Counted from the first letter of the stretch, positions 47,085-55,881 are shown. The stretch is DNA of 64,000 bases from Leptodesmis sichuanensis A121 (GCF_021379005.1 NZ_CP075171.1:434001-498000); one strand, 5' to 3'. Notes: a model not told the origin generated them from the sequence alone. Program-made: numbers and translations.

Positions 47085-48506
47085 TCACGCTTCACTTGCC
47101 ACAGTTGCTGATTCCAGTGAAGGTTCTCCAGTGGTGGGTGGTTCTTCAGACTGGCCAAAGGCGACCCGGAGGAAGGGGGGCGCGAGAAAAGTAGTCAGAA
47201 TTACCATCATGATGATGGCCGCTTCCAGGGGTTTGTCAATCACACCACTGGCAGAACCAATTCCGGCAAACACCAAACCCACCTCACCCCGGGGAATCAT
47301 GCCCACCCCGATCGCCAGTCGATTGATGCCCGGTTGCCCAAACACAGCCCATCCTGTGATGAGTTTGCCCACGATCGCCACAGCAATCAGAAACACAGCA
47401 ATCACCAAGCCAGCACGGTTTTCAGGAACTGCCGGATTCAGTACCCCCAAATCTGCTCTAGCACCTACGGTGACAAAGAAAATGGGAACCAGCAGATCGG
47501 CGATCGGCTTGACCAGTTCATCCAGTTCATTTCGGGCATCAGTTTCATCTAAAACCAGACCCGCCGCGAAGGCACCTAAAATTGCTTCCAAATGAATCGC
47601 GTTGCCCAAGAACGCCATAAAGAAGGCAAAGATAAAGGCGGGAATCACAATATTGCCACGGGTTTTGAGCTTATCCACAATAGCCGTAAAAGTCTTGTTG
47701 AAGATACCGCCCAACAGGATCGAGCCAAGCAAAAATGCTGTGGCACTGACAATCAGGTAAACCACATTCGCAACATCGACTTCACCGGTTTTGGCAAGAC
47801 TGGCAACGACTGCCAGCACAATGATGCCTAGCACATCATCGATCACCGCCGCCCCAACAATGATCTGGCCCTCCTTCGATTTCAAGCGTCCCAGTTCAGA
47901 TAGCACCTTGGAGGTAATGCCAATACTGGTCGCCGTCAGAGCCGCTCCGGCAAAAATGGCTGGAATTGCCGGAACATGGAACAGCAGCATTAACCCAGCC
48001 GTACCTGCTGCAAAGGGAACAGCCACCCCGACACAAGCTACGATCGTGGCTTGATAACCCACTTCCTTAAGCTGGCGCAGATCCGATTCCAGGCCAATTT
48101 CAAACAGCAGAATAATCACACCCAGTTCGGCCAGAACAGAAATAACCTCGCTCTGGGATTGGAATATGCTGCTGAGAGCCGCCGGAGTCAGCCCGTTCAT
48201 CCATTGCAGGACGGTCATGATCACTGAATCAGAAGCCTGCATCCCACTTTCTGGGAAAACCACCAGATGCAGGGCAGACACACCAATAACGACCCCAGCG
48301 ACCAGTTCTCCCAGAACAGGCGGGAAATCCAGACGCTTAGAGATTTCAGCACCCAGCTTACTGGCAAGATAAATGACTACCAGACTGAGCAGCACACCAG
48401 TCAGGACGATTGGAGCATTTTCTGCCTCGGCAGTTGCCAGCAGGGGAAACGGTGGTAGAAAGGGAGTTTGGACAAAGGAACGGGCAATCTCTGGTGTCAA
48501 AAACAT
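47085..48506 (-). CDS. CPA2 cation:proton antiporter (NhaS3/NapA-like)
   Basis: The 473-residue membrane protein has about twelve helices and CPA2 motifs: 'LDFPPVLGELVAGVVIG', 'LAELGVIILLFEIGLESDL', 'ALTATSIGITSKVLSELGRL', 'IIVGAAVIDDVLGIIVLA' with the paired aspartates of electrogenic antiporters, and 'RGEVGLVFAGIG'. NhaS3 of Synechocystis, an essential Na+(K+)/H+ antiporter, has this layout. It is upstream of mnhC (gap of 1 bp) and downstream of bicA (83 bp), consistent with sodium extrusion after sodium-bicarbonate symport. Confidence 0.92.
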   Translation of the reverse strand: MFLTPEIARSFVQTPFLPPFPLLATAEAENAPIVLTGVLLSLVVIYLASKLGAEISKRLDFPPVLGELVAGVVIGVSALHLVVFPESGMQASDSVIMTVLQWMNGLTPAALSSIFQSQSEVISVLAELGVIILLFEIGLESDLRQLKEVGYQATIVACVGVAVPFAAGTAGLMLLFHVPAIPAIFAGAALTATSIGITSKVLSELGRLKSKEGQIIVGAAVIDDVLGIIVLAVVASLAKTGEVDVANVVYLIVSATAFLLGSILLGGIFNKTFTAIVDKLKTRGNIVIPAFIFAFFMAFLGNAIHLEAILGAFAAGLVLDETDARNELDELVKPIADLLVPIFFVTVGARADLGVLNPAVPENRAGLVIAVFLIAVAIVGKLITGWAVFGQPGINRLAIGVGMIPRGEVGLVFAGIGSASGVIDKPLEAAIIMMVILTTFLAPPFLRVAFGQSEEPPTTGEPSLESATVASEA

Positions 48507-48589
48507 AGGCCAGGGTTCTCTACAAGGACAATTTCAAATGGGATTAGCGGGTAGGAACCAACTATTGCGGCCCCTACCAAACACCTCAA

Positions 48590-50260
48590 TCAGACTGGCA
48601 CATCTTTGCTGTAAACATGGTCAACTGCCTGTCGCAGTGCTTCGGTACGATTGGCCAAAACATGCTCAGGCTTGATCAATTCAAATAGCCCCAAACGCTC
48701 TAAACGGGTTTGAATTTTGGTGCTGGCCCCGACAACATAGATCTGAAGTCCTTTATCGTAAGCATCCCGAATCGCATTTTCGATCGCTAGCGAAGCCGTC
48801 ACTCCCAGGTGAGGGACATCGCTCAAATCTATCACCAGCGTATCAGCCTCTTTCATCGCGTTGTGTTCGCGAGCGATCGCCTTGGATAAGCCAAAAATCA
48901 TAGGACCACTCAGGTAAAACAGCAACACTCGACCGGCACCTTTATCCAAAAGTTGCTTTTCTTCGTCGCTTAAGCGTGCGTCGTCATCGGTATCTGAAAT
49001 CAGCTTGACTTCCTGAGATTGCAAGCTGCTCAACCGTTCAATGGTCAGGATGTTGGCGATAAATACCCCCACACCAACGGCCACAATCAGATCAACAAAT
49101 ACCGTCAGGAGTAATACCCCATACATGATCAGGGAACCCTTGAGGGAGACTTTGTGCGATCGCTTCAAGAAGCTCCAGTCCAAAATATCAACCCCTACTT
49201 TCAGGGCAATCCCCGCCAGTACGGCCATTGGTATCGGTTGGGTATAGCGGGCAGCACCCAGCACCACCACCAGCAAAATCAGCGCACGTGTAATCCCCGA
49301 AAGTGCCGATGTTGCTCCCGTCTGGATATTCACCACTGTGCCCATCGTGGCACCTGCACCAGGCAACCCACCGCAAATCCCTGAAACGATATTACCAATC
49401 CCCTGGCCAATCAATTCCTTATCAGACTTATGTTCCGTGCGAGTAAGACTGTCGGCAATCACCGCAGTTAGCAGGGTATCAATGCAACCCAGCATCCCCA
49501 ACATCACCCCATCGACAAACATCGTGGTAATCTGACCCGGTGTAAAAGTGGGTAGCTGAAACTGCGGTAACCCCATCGGAATTTCACCCAGATCTCCAAT
49601 CCGACGGATGTCTACATTGCCAAAGATCGTGAGAGAGATAATTGTACCGACAATCAGGGCAACCAACTGCGGTGGCACCAATCGCTTCAGCTTCTTAGGC
49701 ATGAAGAAAATGATGGCCAGAGTTAAGGCTCCCAAAATCACTTCGGGTGGCTTGGCAGTTGCCAGCAGTTGAGGAATTGCCGCCACTGTACCCATCACTC
49801 CGCCTTTGGGCGCGGGATGACCCAGAAAGGGTGCAATTTGCAGAATGATCAGAATCACGCCAATCCCTGACATGAAGCCAGAAATGACGCTATAGGGCAT
49901 CAGTGTGATGTATTTACCGAGCTTGAAAACACCGAAGACGATTTGAAACAACCCTGCCAGCATGACCACGGTAAATGCCATAGCTAGACCGTTTTCAGGA
50001 TTGCTGGCGGTTAGACCAGCGACGATCGCCGTCATCACGACAGTCATCGGTCCCGTGGGTTCAGAAATCAAGGTGGGTGTACCACCAAACAGGGCAGCAA
50101 AGAAGCCGACACAGACGGCTCCATACAGTCCAGCAATGGGGCCAGCACCAGAGGCAACTCCGAAGGCAAGCGCAAGGGGTAAGGAAACAATTGCTGCCGT
50201 GATACCGCCAAAGATATCACCGCGCAGGTTGTTAAAACGAATCTGATTAGTAATTGCCAT
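48590..50260 (-). CDS. bicA: BicA-type SulP Na+-dependent bicarbonate transporter
   Basis: The 556-residue protein resembles BicA of Synechococcus PCC 7002 over its whole length, from 'ITNQIRFNNLRGDIFGGITAAIVSLPLALAFGVASG' and 'FGGTPTLISEPTGPMTVVMTAI' through 'DTLLTAVIADSLTRTEHKSDKELIGQG' to the C-terminal STAS domain (about 420-556). SulP/BicA proteins import bicarbonate with sodium for the CO2-concentrating mechanism. It heads the run of antiporter genes. A 980-bp gene-poor region with a MITE lies upstream. No clear Shine-Dalgarno before ATG 50260. Confidence 0.95.
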   Translation of the reverse strand: MAITNQIRFNNLRGDIFGGITAAIVSLPLALAFGVASGAGPIAGLYGAVCVGFFAALFGGTPTLISEPTGPMTVVMTAIVAGLTASNPENGLAMAFTVVMLAGLFQIVFGVFKLGKYITLMPYSVISGFMSGIGVILIILQIAPFLGHPAPKGGVMGTVAAIPQLLATAKPPEVILGALTLAIIFFMPKKLKRLVPPQLVALIVGTIISLTIFGNVDIRRIGDLGEIPMGLPQFQLPTFTPGQITTMFVDGVMLGMLGCIDTLLTAVIADSLTRTEHKSDKELIGQGIGNIVSGICGGLPGAGATMGTVVNIQTGATSALSGITRALILLVVVLGAARYTQPIPMAVLAGIALKVGVDILDWSFLKRSHKVSLKGSLIMYGVLLLTVFVDLIVAVGVGVFIANILTIERLSSLQSQEVKLISDTDDDARLSDEEKQLLDKGAGRVLLFYLSGPMIFGLSKAIAREHNAMKEADTLVIDLSDVPHLGVTASLAIENAIRDAYDKGLQIYVVGASTKIQTRLERLGLFELIKPEHVLANRTEALRQAVDHVYSKDVPV

Positions 50261-50770
50261 CAGGGTGAATGAATTAAACTACTGAAATAAGTTACAGCTA
50301 AGCAACCAAGCAATTCAGACTTTGCCAAACAAAGGAATACTGCATTGACAGTCACTTATCTAATCAACCTATCGTGATAGAGAAAGACATTCCCCTGACA
50401 CGGACAATGGGCTACCCTTGCCCATCTATTCTGTCTACACCACGATTTCCGTACTGCTTTGACAGAGCAAATGGGCAGATCAGCACAGACAAGATAAACA
50501 ACAGGGTCTTGCCGCAGATCCTTTAATTTTGAGGCTTTAATCTCACAAGTAGAAAATTTACTACAAGTTAGTTATCCTTCAACTTACTACAAAGTTGCGA
50601 CCTGACTTTGTGAGAGAGGGCCTTATTCCATTGAAAATCCTTTACCTTTCTATAGAAATCCTTAATTTTAAGCGCTATGCCCAGCAGTATGGCAGAGACG
50701 TTGCAGTACGACGGTAGCAGTTCATGTCTACTACCGTCATCATGAGTCACTTGTAGAACTGCTTAAGAGA

Positions 50771-50779
50771 CTATTAGCC
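50771..50779. repeat. 9-bp target-site duplication, left
   Basis: CTATTAGCC here is repeated exactly at 50980-50988, immediately outside the terminal inverted repeats of the MITE. Confidence 0.85.
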
Positions 50780-50979
50780 CTGATTGACTGACAAAAGTTC
50801 CGAAAGGCTCATGTCTCTGTTGTCAACCCGCCCTAAAATAAATTTTGGGCTAACAGCGCAAGTCCATGCAAATGGACTGAAACTCTTGTCCAGTCATCTT
50901 GAGATGACTTTGGCGATGAGCCAGGAAATTGATTTCCTGGTGATGCAGCGGGTGTTCAAGAGATTTGTCAGTCAACCAG
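50780..50979. mobile_element. 200-bp MITE with 16-bp inverted ends and four hairpins
   Basis: The left end CTGATTGACTGACAAA (50780-50795) and the right end TTTGTCAGTCAACCAG (50964-50979) are inverted repeats with one mismatch, and CTATTAGCC flanks both sides as a 9-bp duplication. Ends beginning CTG and 9-bp duplications are typical of IS4-superfamily transposons such as IS10 and IS50, so a mobilising transposase of that group is inferred. Inside are four near-perfect hairpins: 50830-50850, 50861-50878, 50892-50909 and 50921-50940. No transposase is encoded. Confidence 0.88.
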
Positions 50980-50988
50980 CTATTAGCC
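50980..50988. repeat. 9-bp target-site duplication, right
   Basis: Exact copy of CTATTAGCC at 50771-50779. Confidence 0.85.
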
Positions 50989-51080
50989 TCCTAGAATGCA
51001 GCCAAAGACCGGATCATGATAGGTACTCCTGAATATGGGTGATCAATGAACACTGCTAATCAGGATAAGGGATAGTTGGT

Positions 51081-51148
51081 ATCAGCGATCGTCAAGATGA
51101 TTTTTTGCCTATCAGGGATCTATTTTGTCTATCAGAAATCTATTTAAA
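51081..51148. promoter_or_regulatory. iterated ATCAG..ATC motif upstream of cation exchanger
   Basis: ATCAGCGATC (51081), ATCAGGGATC (51111) and ATCAGAAATC (51131) occur on one strand. The last two belong to a 20-bp tandem repeat (CTATCAG..ATCTATTT). The position 90-160 bp before the exchanger start suggests repeated binding sites, but no factor can be named. Confidence 0.3.
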
Positions 51149-51240
51149 GAGTTTTTCATTAGATCTCTCCTGATGAGTAGCGATTTCTGCAATATCCCAA
51201 TTTGTAATTGAGGTGCCCACAAAGTTGTGATGTAGTTGCT

Positions 51241-52248
51241 ATGTTATTGTTCCTTCAGGTTATTGTTTGTGTCGGATTCGTAGTTATCGTTGGCACAAGA
51301 CTCTCTCAGATCGCAGATGTGTTGGCCGAAAAGACCGGATTAGGGCGCAACTGGGTAGGCGCAATTTTGCTGGCAGGTGCAACATCCTTACCTGAACTGG
51401 CAACAGGGGTCAGTGCCGTTGCTGGCTTTAATGCTCCTAATTTAGCCGTCGGAGGTGTTTTAGGCAGTTGTTTATTTAATCTGCTCCTGCTAGCAATTTT
51501 GGATATTTTCACAGGCCCCGAACCTCTGCTTCGTCGTGCGGCAATCAGCCATGGATTGGCGGCAGGTCTGGGTTGTGTCATGCTGGGGATTGCGGCAATT
51601 GGGATTTTGCTGGCCCAGGCAGGCACACCGTTGACGATCGCCTGGTTTGGAGTGCCGAGCACGGTTCTCATGATTCTCTATCTCGTCAGTGCCCGCTTAA
51701 TCGCTCAATTTGAATTACGGCGACGGCGAGAGGTGTTAGAGCAGGAGGCAGAAGTCTTTCAGTATAACCACATCAAGCCAATGCAGGCGTATTTGACGTT
51801 TACTTTGTTGGCAGGTGCGATTGTAGTGCTGGGGGTGTGGCTGGCATCTCTGGGGGATCAAGTGGCAACCGTCACCCGGTTAGGGCAAAGTTTCGTTGGA
51901 GCTTTGCTGCTGGCTGCAGCAACCTCATTACCAGAATTCGTAGCATCCCTGGCTGCGATTCGGCTGAATGCGGTGGATTTAGCAGTTTCTAATCTTTTTG
52001 GCTCTAATCTTTTCAATCTGGCAATTTTGGGAATTTACGATCTGGTGTACTTGCGGGGTAATTTGCTGGTTAATATCAATCATTCTGTGCATCTATTTAC
52101 GGCGATCGTGGCGATAGTGATGACAGCGATCGCCCTGGTTGGCTTAATTTACCGAGCAGCCCGCCGCTCCAGGCTTTACTTGACCTGGGATGGACTGGGA
52201 TTAATTATGTTGTACCTGGGTGGTATGTATGTCATCTATCGGGGCTAG
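51241..52248 (+). CDS. Ca2+/cation antiporter (CaCA family, YrbG-like)
   Basis: About 335 residues from ATG 51241 (M-L-L-F-L-Q-V). Two homologous halves each carry the CaCA alpha-repeat: 'GLGRNWVGAILLAGATSLPELATGVSAV...GGVLGSCLFNLLLLAILD' and 'RLGQSFVGALLLAAATSLPEFVASLAAIRLN....VSNLFGSNLFNLAILG'. The acidic ion ligands (PEL, PEF) are intact. It should exchange calcium or sodium for protons or sodium. It is convergent with the P-type ATPase gene; the two TAG stops share the tetranucleotide CTAG. Confidence 0.92.
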   Translation: MLLFLQVIVCVGFVVIVGTRLSQIADVLAEKTGLGRNWVGAILLAGATSLPELATGVSAVAGFNAPNLAVGGVLGSCLFNLLLLAILDIFTGPEPLLRRAAISHGLAAGLGCVMLGIAAIGILLAQAGTPLTIAWFGVPSTVLMILYLVSARLIAQFELRRRREVLEQEAEVFQYNHIKPMQAYLTFTLLAGAIVVLGVWLASLGDQVATVTRLGQSFVGALLLAAATSLPEFVASLAAIRLNAVDLAVSNLFGSNLFNLAILGIYDLVYLRGNLLVNINHSVHLFTAIVAIVMTAIALVGLIYRAARRSRLYLTWDGLGLIMLYLGGMYVIYRG

Positions 52249-52427
52249 TAGTTTCCAAGGGTTGCTGGATCTTCTGGTACAAATTCTTTTGATTTTTTAA
52301 GATAGCGCCATGCAATGCCATCTGGATCATGGCTACTGCTCCAGGTGGCAAAATTCGCTTTGGATTTGTTGCGACTAATCGTAGTTACACTTACTTTCAG
52401 CCGTTCTGCTAAAGCACGGGGGGAGAG
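52245..52427 (-). other. HTH-like C-terminal segment of the P-type ATPase
   Basis: Residues about 950-1009 follow a Pro/Glu-rich linker. The pattern S..ALAERL-VS-TTISRNK..ANF..WS...DPDGIAW.Y is one I recall in stand-alone cyanobacterial proteins and in recombinase-associated proteins. Whether it binds nucleic acid is not shown. Confidence 0.6.
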
Positions 52428-55274
52428 AACCTCCGGAATTGCGGGTTCTAGTGGAGGCGGCTCTTCCACTTCCAGGACGGGAGGTTGTTCGTCAGCAACC
52501 TCTGTTTCAGACCGCTCAGTTCTAGCCTCTCTGCTTTCTTCCAAGCTATCGGCCAGCAGGTTCAGATCTCGATCCTGATTGAGTAGGGGACGTAATCCAT
52601 TCAACCCCGCCACGATCGTCGATCCATTATTCACCAGCGTCGCTGCGATCGGCGGAATACCCGTCGTCACAGCCAACAGCATGGCCGTCAGATTGGGCAC
52701 AGCGACCAACCCTGTATTCTGATGAATTAAATACATGGCCTGACGAGCGATCGCGATCGCTTCCGGTAAGCCGCGCAAATTATTTTCCATCAGCACCACA
52801 TCCGCGGTTTCCCGTGCCACATCCGATCCATTGGCAAAGGAAACTGAGACATCTGCATAGGCCAGGGCTGGAGAATCATTAATCCCATCCCCGACAAAGG
52901 CCACCGTCTTGCCTTCTGCATGCAGGCCGTTCACCACAGCAACTTTCTGTTCTGGAAAGGCTTCCGCGTAGGTATGGGTGGACGCAATCCCCAGTTCATG
53001 AGCAACAGCGGCAGCGGTATGCTGATTGTCCCCGGTTAGCAGGTGCACTTCCATATTGTCTGCCCGTTTCAGAGCGTGAATCACTTCCTGACTTTCTGGC
53101 CGCAGCGGATCCCGATAGGCGATCGCGCCGCGCAACTGTCCCTCAGAAGCAACATAAATGACCGAATGACCATTTGCCTGCAGCGCTTGATATTTGCTGT
53201 GTAGGGCTGCCAGATCAATGCCTTCCGACTCCATAAAATGTCGGCTACCCACCAGAATCGTTTGGCCATCAATTTCAGCCCGCACCCCGCGCCCAATTTG
53301 ATAGTCCCATTGGCCGCGATCGGCAATCTTGGCCCCGCGTTCTTTGGCATAGCGCACCACCGCTTCTGCCACGGGATGAGTCAGTCGTTGCTCTGCCGCT
53401 GCAGCCATGCTGATCACATCCGTTGCCGAAGTGCCATCTCCTAAGGTTTCCACACTAACGACAACAGGTTCTCCTTGAGTCAGCGTACCAGTTTTATCGA
53501 ACACGACCGCATCTACTTTGGCCAGTTGTTCTAATGTATGCCCACTGCGGATGAGAATGCCCCGACGGGCAGCGTAAGTCAGGGCGGCGAGGACAGTAGT
53601 GGGAACCGAAATGCGAATTCCCGTGGCAAAGTCGAGGGTGAGGATGGAGGCCGCACGGGCTGGATTGCGGGTCAGGGCAAAGGCTCCGGCAGCCATCAGC
53701 AATGTGGGAACTACCATGCGATCGGCGATCGCGGCGGCATAATTGCCAATGCGAGTGTCATGCACGGGAGCCTCTTCCATGACTTTAAGGATTTGCCCAG
53801 CGCGGGTTTCGCTACTGAGGCGATCGGCCCGGATGTAAAGACTGCCCTCCCGTACCAGAGTTGACGCATAGGCCATTTGTCCTGGCTTGCGGAGTACGGG
53901 CATGGCTTCCCCAGTGAGCTTCTGTTCATCGATTAAGGCGGTGCCTGTGAGGATGTGCCCATCGACCGGAATTTGTTCACCAGGATAGACAATCACCGTT
54001 TCACCATGTTGCACGTCATGGGTAAGGACTTGCACCTTCTCCCCGTGGCGCTCCACCCACACCAGATTTTCCAAAGAACTGAGCAAATCTAATGCCTGCC
54101 GTTTGGACGATCGCGCCGATTGCTCCCGGATCGCCTCACCAAACTCAATCAGGCTAATCATGATGGCGGGATTGAGGAAATTACCCTGAAAGGCAGTGAT
54201 TGTAATCGCAGCTAAATCGAGAAAATCAATATTCAGCTTTCGTTCCTGTAACATCCCCTCCCATGCCCGCTGTGCAACGGGTAAAGCGGCGATCGCTACA
54301 CTTCCCGCCACCAGAGCGGAGGGAATCGGTAGCCCCAAACTGCACAGGGCAGACAGTCCCAGAGTCATCATGGGAACGGTCATAGTGTCCCAGGAACCGG
54401 GCGCTGCTTCCGGTGTCGTTGGTTCAACGATGGTCGTTGCTGTGGGTAAGGAAACCGTCGGTGCCGTTTGGATCAGGTCTGCAAGATGGGATTGCATGGC
54501 GGTTTCCTCGACCTGTTCCGCCGGATAGTAGACCGTCAATGAACCGCTATCCGGATTGAGGTTTATGGCTGTGATGGAGCGATCGCGCTCAAGCAGATGA
54601 GTCAGTTTACGAGCATAGTCTGCATCCTTGATCAGCCGAGGAATTTTGTAGCGAATTCGGCCCGGAAGGCTGTGCTTGAGGGTGGAAGCGATCGTACCTG
54701 CATGGGTACTACGAGCTAAGGCAGGGGGTTGTGAACCCTGAACAGACTGCTGGCGATTCGTCGGGTGTTCAGAGGTGGAAGACAGGAGTTTTACAAGGTT
54801 CTGTAAAAACTCATTCGCCTGGGCTGGTTGAGGAGGAATTACCTGATTCAACACCTCGCGGGTAATGATATCGCTGAGCAAAAACACGGGCAGGGATGCC
54901 CACCCGCTCAAACCCAGGAGCCGAACAGCCGCATAGCCACTCAGCAGAGGAGCCGCCCGACGCAACAGAGATGCAGCTTTTCCGAGTCCGGCAGACAGGC
55001 TGGGAGGTTGTGCCTCAGTGGTTTGCGGTTCTACAGGCAGACGAGCTAACAAAGTCTCTAGCGACAACTCATCGGGATCAAATTGGAGAATGACACTATG
55101 GTTCGTGGGATGGGTGTGAACATCCAACTGGGTGTACGAATCAGTAATCTTTTGCCTCAAATGTTCCACGGCTGCATCAAACTCACCATCCTGAATTCGC
55201 AACCGAATTCGCCCAGGGCTGGCATGAATCAGTTGAACAGGACTATCTGACAATGAGGAGAGCGTAGTAGTCAT
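52245..55274 (-). CDS. P1B-like metal ATPase with altered metal site and HTH-like tail
   Basis: About 1009 residues from ATG 55274 (M-T-T-T-L-S-S), chosen because a longer start would overlap the upstream gene. Two N-terminal HMA-like domains (each with PGRIR) lack CxxC. The actuator TGEA, the phosphorylation site DKTGT (Asp593), and GDGINDSPALAYADV are intact. The helix-6 motif, CPC in most P1B pumps, is LDF (547-549) before A-T-G. The last ~60 residues (LSPRALAERLKVSVTTISRN...WSSSHDPDGIAWRY) resemble a helix-turn-helix segment. The overall layout resembles mycobacterial CtpC; the ion is unknown. Confidence 0.9.
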   Translation of the reverse strand: MTTTLSSLSDSPVQLIHASPGRIRLRIQDGEFDAAVEHLRQKITDSYTQLDVHTHPTNHSVILQFDPDELSLETLLARLPVEPQTTEAQPPSLSAGLGKAASLLRRAAPLLSGYAAVRLLGLSGWASLPVFLLSDIITREVLNQVIPPQPAQANEFLQNLVKLLSSTSEHPTNRQQSVQGSQPPALARSTHAGTIASTLKHSLPGRIRYKIPRLIKDADYARKLTHLLERDRSITAINLNPDSGSLTVYYPAEQVEETAMQSHLADLIQTAPTVSLPTATTIVEPTTPEAAPGSWDTMTVPMMTLGLSALCSLGLPIPSALVAGSVAIAALPVAQRAWEGMLQERKLNIDFLDLAAITITAFQGNFLNPAIMISLIEFGEAIREQSARSSKRQALDLLSSLENLVWVERHGEKVQVLTHDVQHGETVIVYPGEQIPVDGHILTGTALIDEQKLTGEAMPVLRKPGQMAYASTLVREGSLYIRADRLSSETRAGQILKVMEEAPVHDTRIGNYAAAIADRMVVPTLLMAAGAFALTRNPARAASILTLDFATGIRISVPTTVLAALTYAARRGILIRSGHTLEQLAKVDAVVFDKTGTLTQGEPVVVSVETLGDGTSATDVISMAAAAEQRLTHPVAEAVVRYAKERGAKIADRGQWDYQIGRGVRAEIDGQTILVGSRHFMESEGIDLAALHSKYQALQANGHSVIYVASEGQLRGAIAYRDPLRPESQEVIHALKRADNMEVHLLTGDNQHTAAAVAHELGIASTHTYAEAFPEQKVAVVNGLHAEGKTVAFVGDGINDSPALAYADVSVSFANGSDVARETADVVLMENNLRGLPEAIAIARQAMYLIHQNTGLVAVPNLTAMLLAVTTGIPPIAATLVNNGSTIVAGLNGLRPLLNQDRDLNLLADSLEESREARTERSETEVADEQPPVLEVEEPPPLEPAIPEVLSPRALAERLKVSVTTISRNKSKANFATWSSSHDPDGIAWRYLKKSKEFVPEDPATLGNY

Positions 55275-55287
55275 TCTCGTATTGAAT

Positions 55288-55878
55288 CTAACTTGATCTT
55301 TCACCCGTTGCGATCGTTGCCACCTGACCATTTAGTTCAGGAACACTTGGGCCTTCAGGCTCTGCGGTGTAATGCAATTTAATGAAGCTATCAAAGGCGT
55401 AGTATGCCAGCACATACCAGGGGGCTGTTTCAAATTGCCATCCTTTTCGGAGTAATTGGTAGATGGCTAATCCACCTAACCCCAGCGGGATCAGAAAACG
55501 CAGATCGACTGCTCCCTGGGTTGATTCACCCACGCGACGGTTCAGGTCAGCAACGGCTTGCACCAATTCATCTGCAACGCCTGATTTACCTCCTGTGGCA
55601 GGCAGTCCCATGTCTATTGTATGGAATAGAATCACTCCCAAATCGTGCAAGGTGGCAGCCAGATCCTCAACGACTGTTGGTGTTTGATCGTGATGAATAA
55701 TAATACTTCCCGTTTGCAAATTGGGCCGCACACTGTAAACATCGGGCATGGCCTGTAACGCTTTGGTAATCTGATCCATCTGCTCCGGGGTGCGGCGTTT
55801 AGCGGAGACACGAATCCGGGTGCGGGACGGAGTGCTGCTGACAATGTGGGTGTGGCGATCGTGAAGCAGGGTAGCCAT
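55288..55878 (-). CDS. HMA2-domain membrane protein
   Basis: The 196-residue protein has an HMA-like N-terminal domain without CxxC ('SSTPSRTRIRVSAKRRTPEQMDQITKALQAMPDVYSVRPNLQTGSIIIHH'), a middle region, and a hydrophobic segment near 128-145 (LRFLIPLGLGGLAIYQLL). The same domain type forms the N-terminus of the neighbouring ATPase. Gaps of 3 bp upstream and 13 bp downstream place it in the operon. A regulatory or partner role for the pump is inferred. Confidence 0.85.
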   Translation of the reverse strand: MATLLHDRHTHIVSSTPSRTRIRVSAKRRTPEQMDQITKALQAMPDVYSVRPNLQTGSIIIHHDQTPTVVEDLAATLHDLGVILFHTIDMGLPATGGKSGVADELVQAVADLNRRVGESTQGAVDLRFLIPLGLGGLAIYQLLRKGWQFETAPWYVLAYYAFDSFIKLHYTAEPEGPSVPELNGQVATIATGERSS

Positions 55879-55881
55879 AGC

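Larger units (their letters stand above)
50261..51240. other. gene-poor divergent region bicA / cation exchanger
   Basis: About 980 bp. It holds a 200-bp MITE (50780-50979), a short ATGGGC/GCCCAT hairpin (about 50407-50427) and three spaced ATCAG..ATC repeats (51081-51140). Frames at 50568-50750 (minus) and 50784-51032 (plus) are not credible genes. The promoters of bicA and the exchanger must lie here. Confidence 0.6.

Noticed and set aside
47084-47158. Longer start of mnhC
   Set aside because: It would overlap the antiporter gene by about 70 bp and adds a polar stretch absent from NuoK-like proteins.
50568-50750. Minus-strand open frame of 60 codons in the bicA upstream region
   Set aside because: No recognisable motif, no Shine-Dalgarno, and an AT-rich non-coding appearance.
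50784-51032. Plus-strand open frame of 82 codons upstream of the cation exchanger
   Set aside because: Most of it lies inside the MITE and translates palindromic DNA; no protein-like character and no ribosome binding site.
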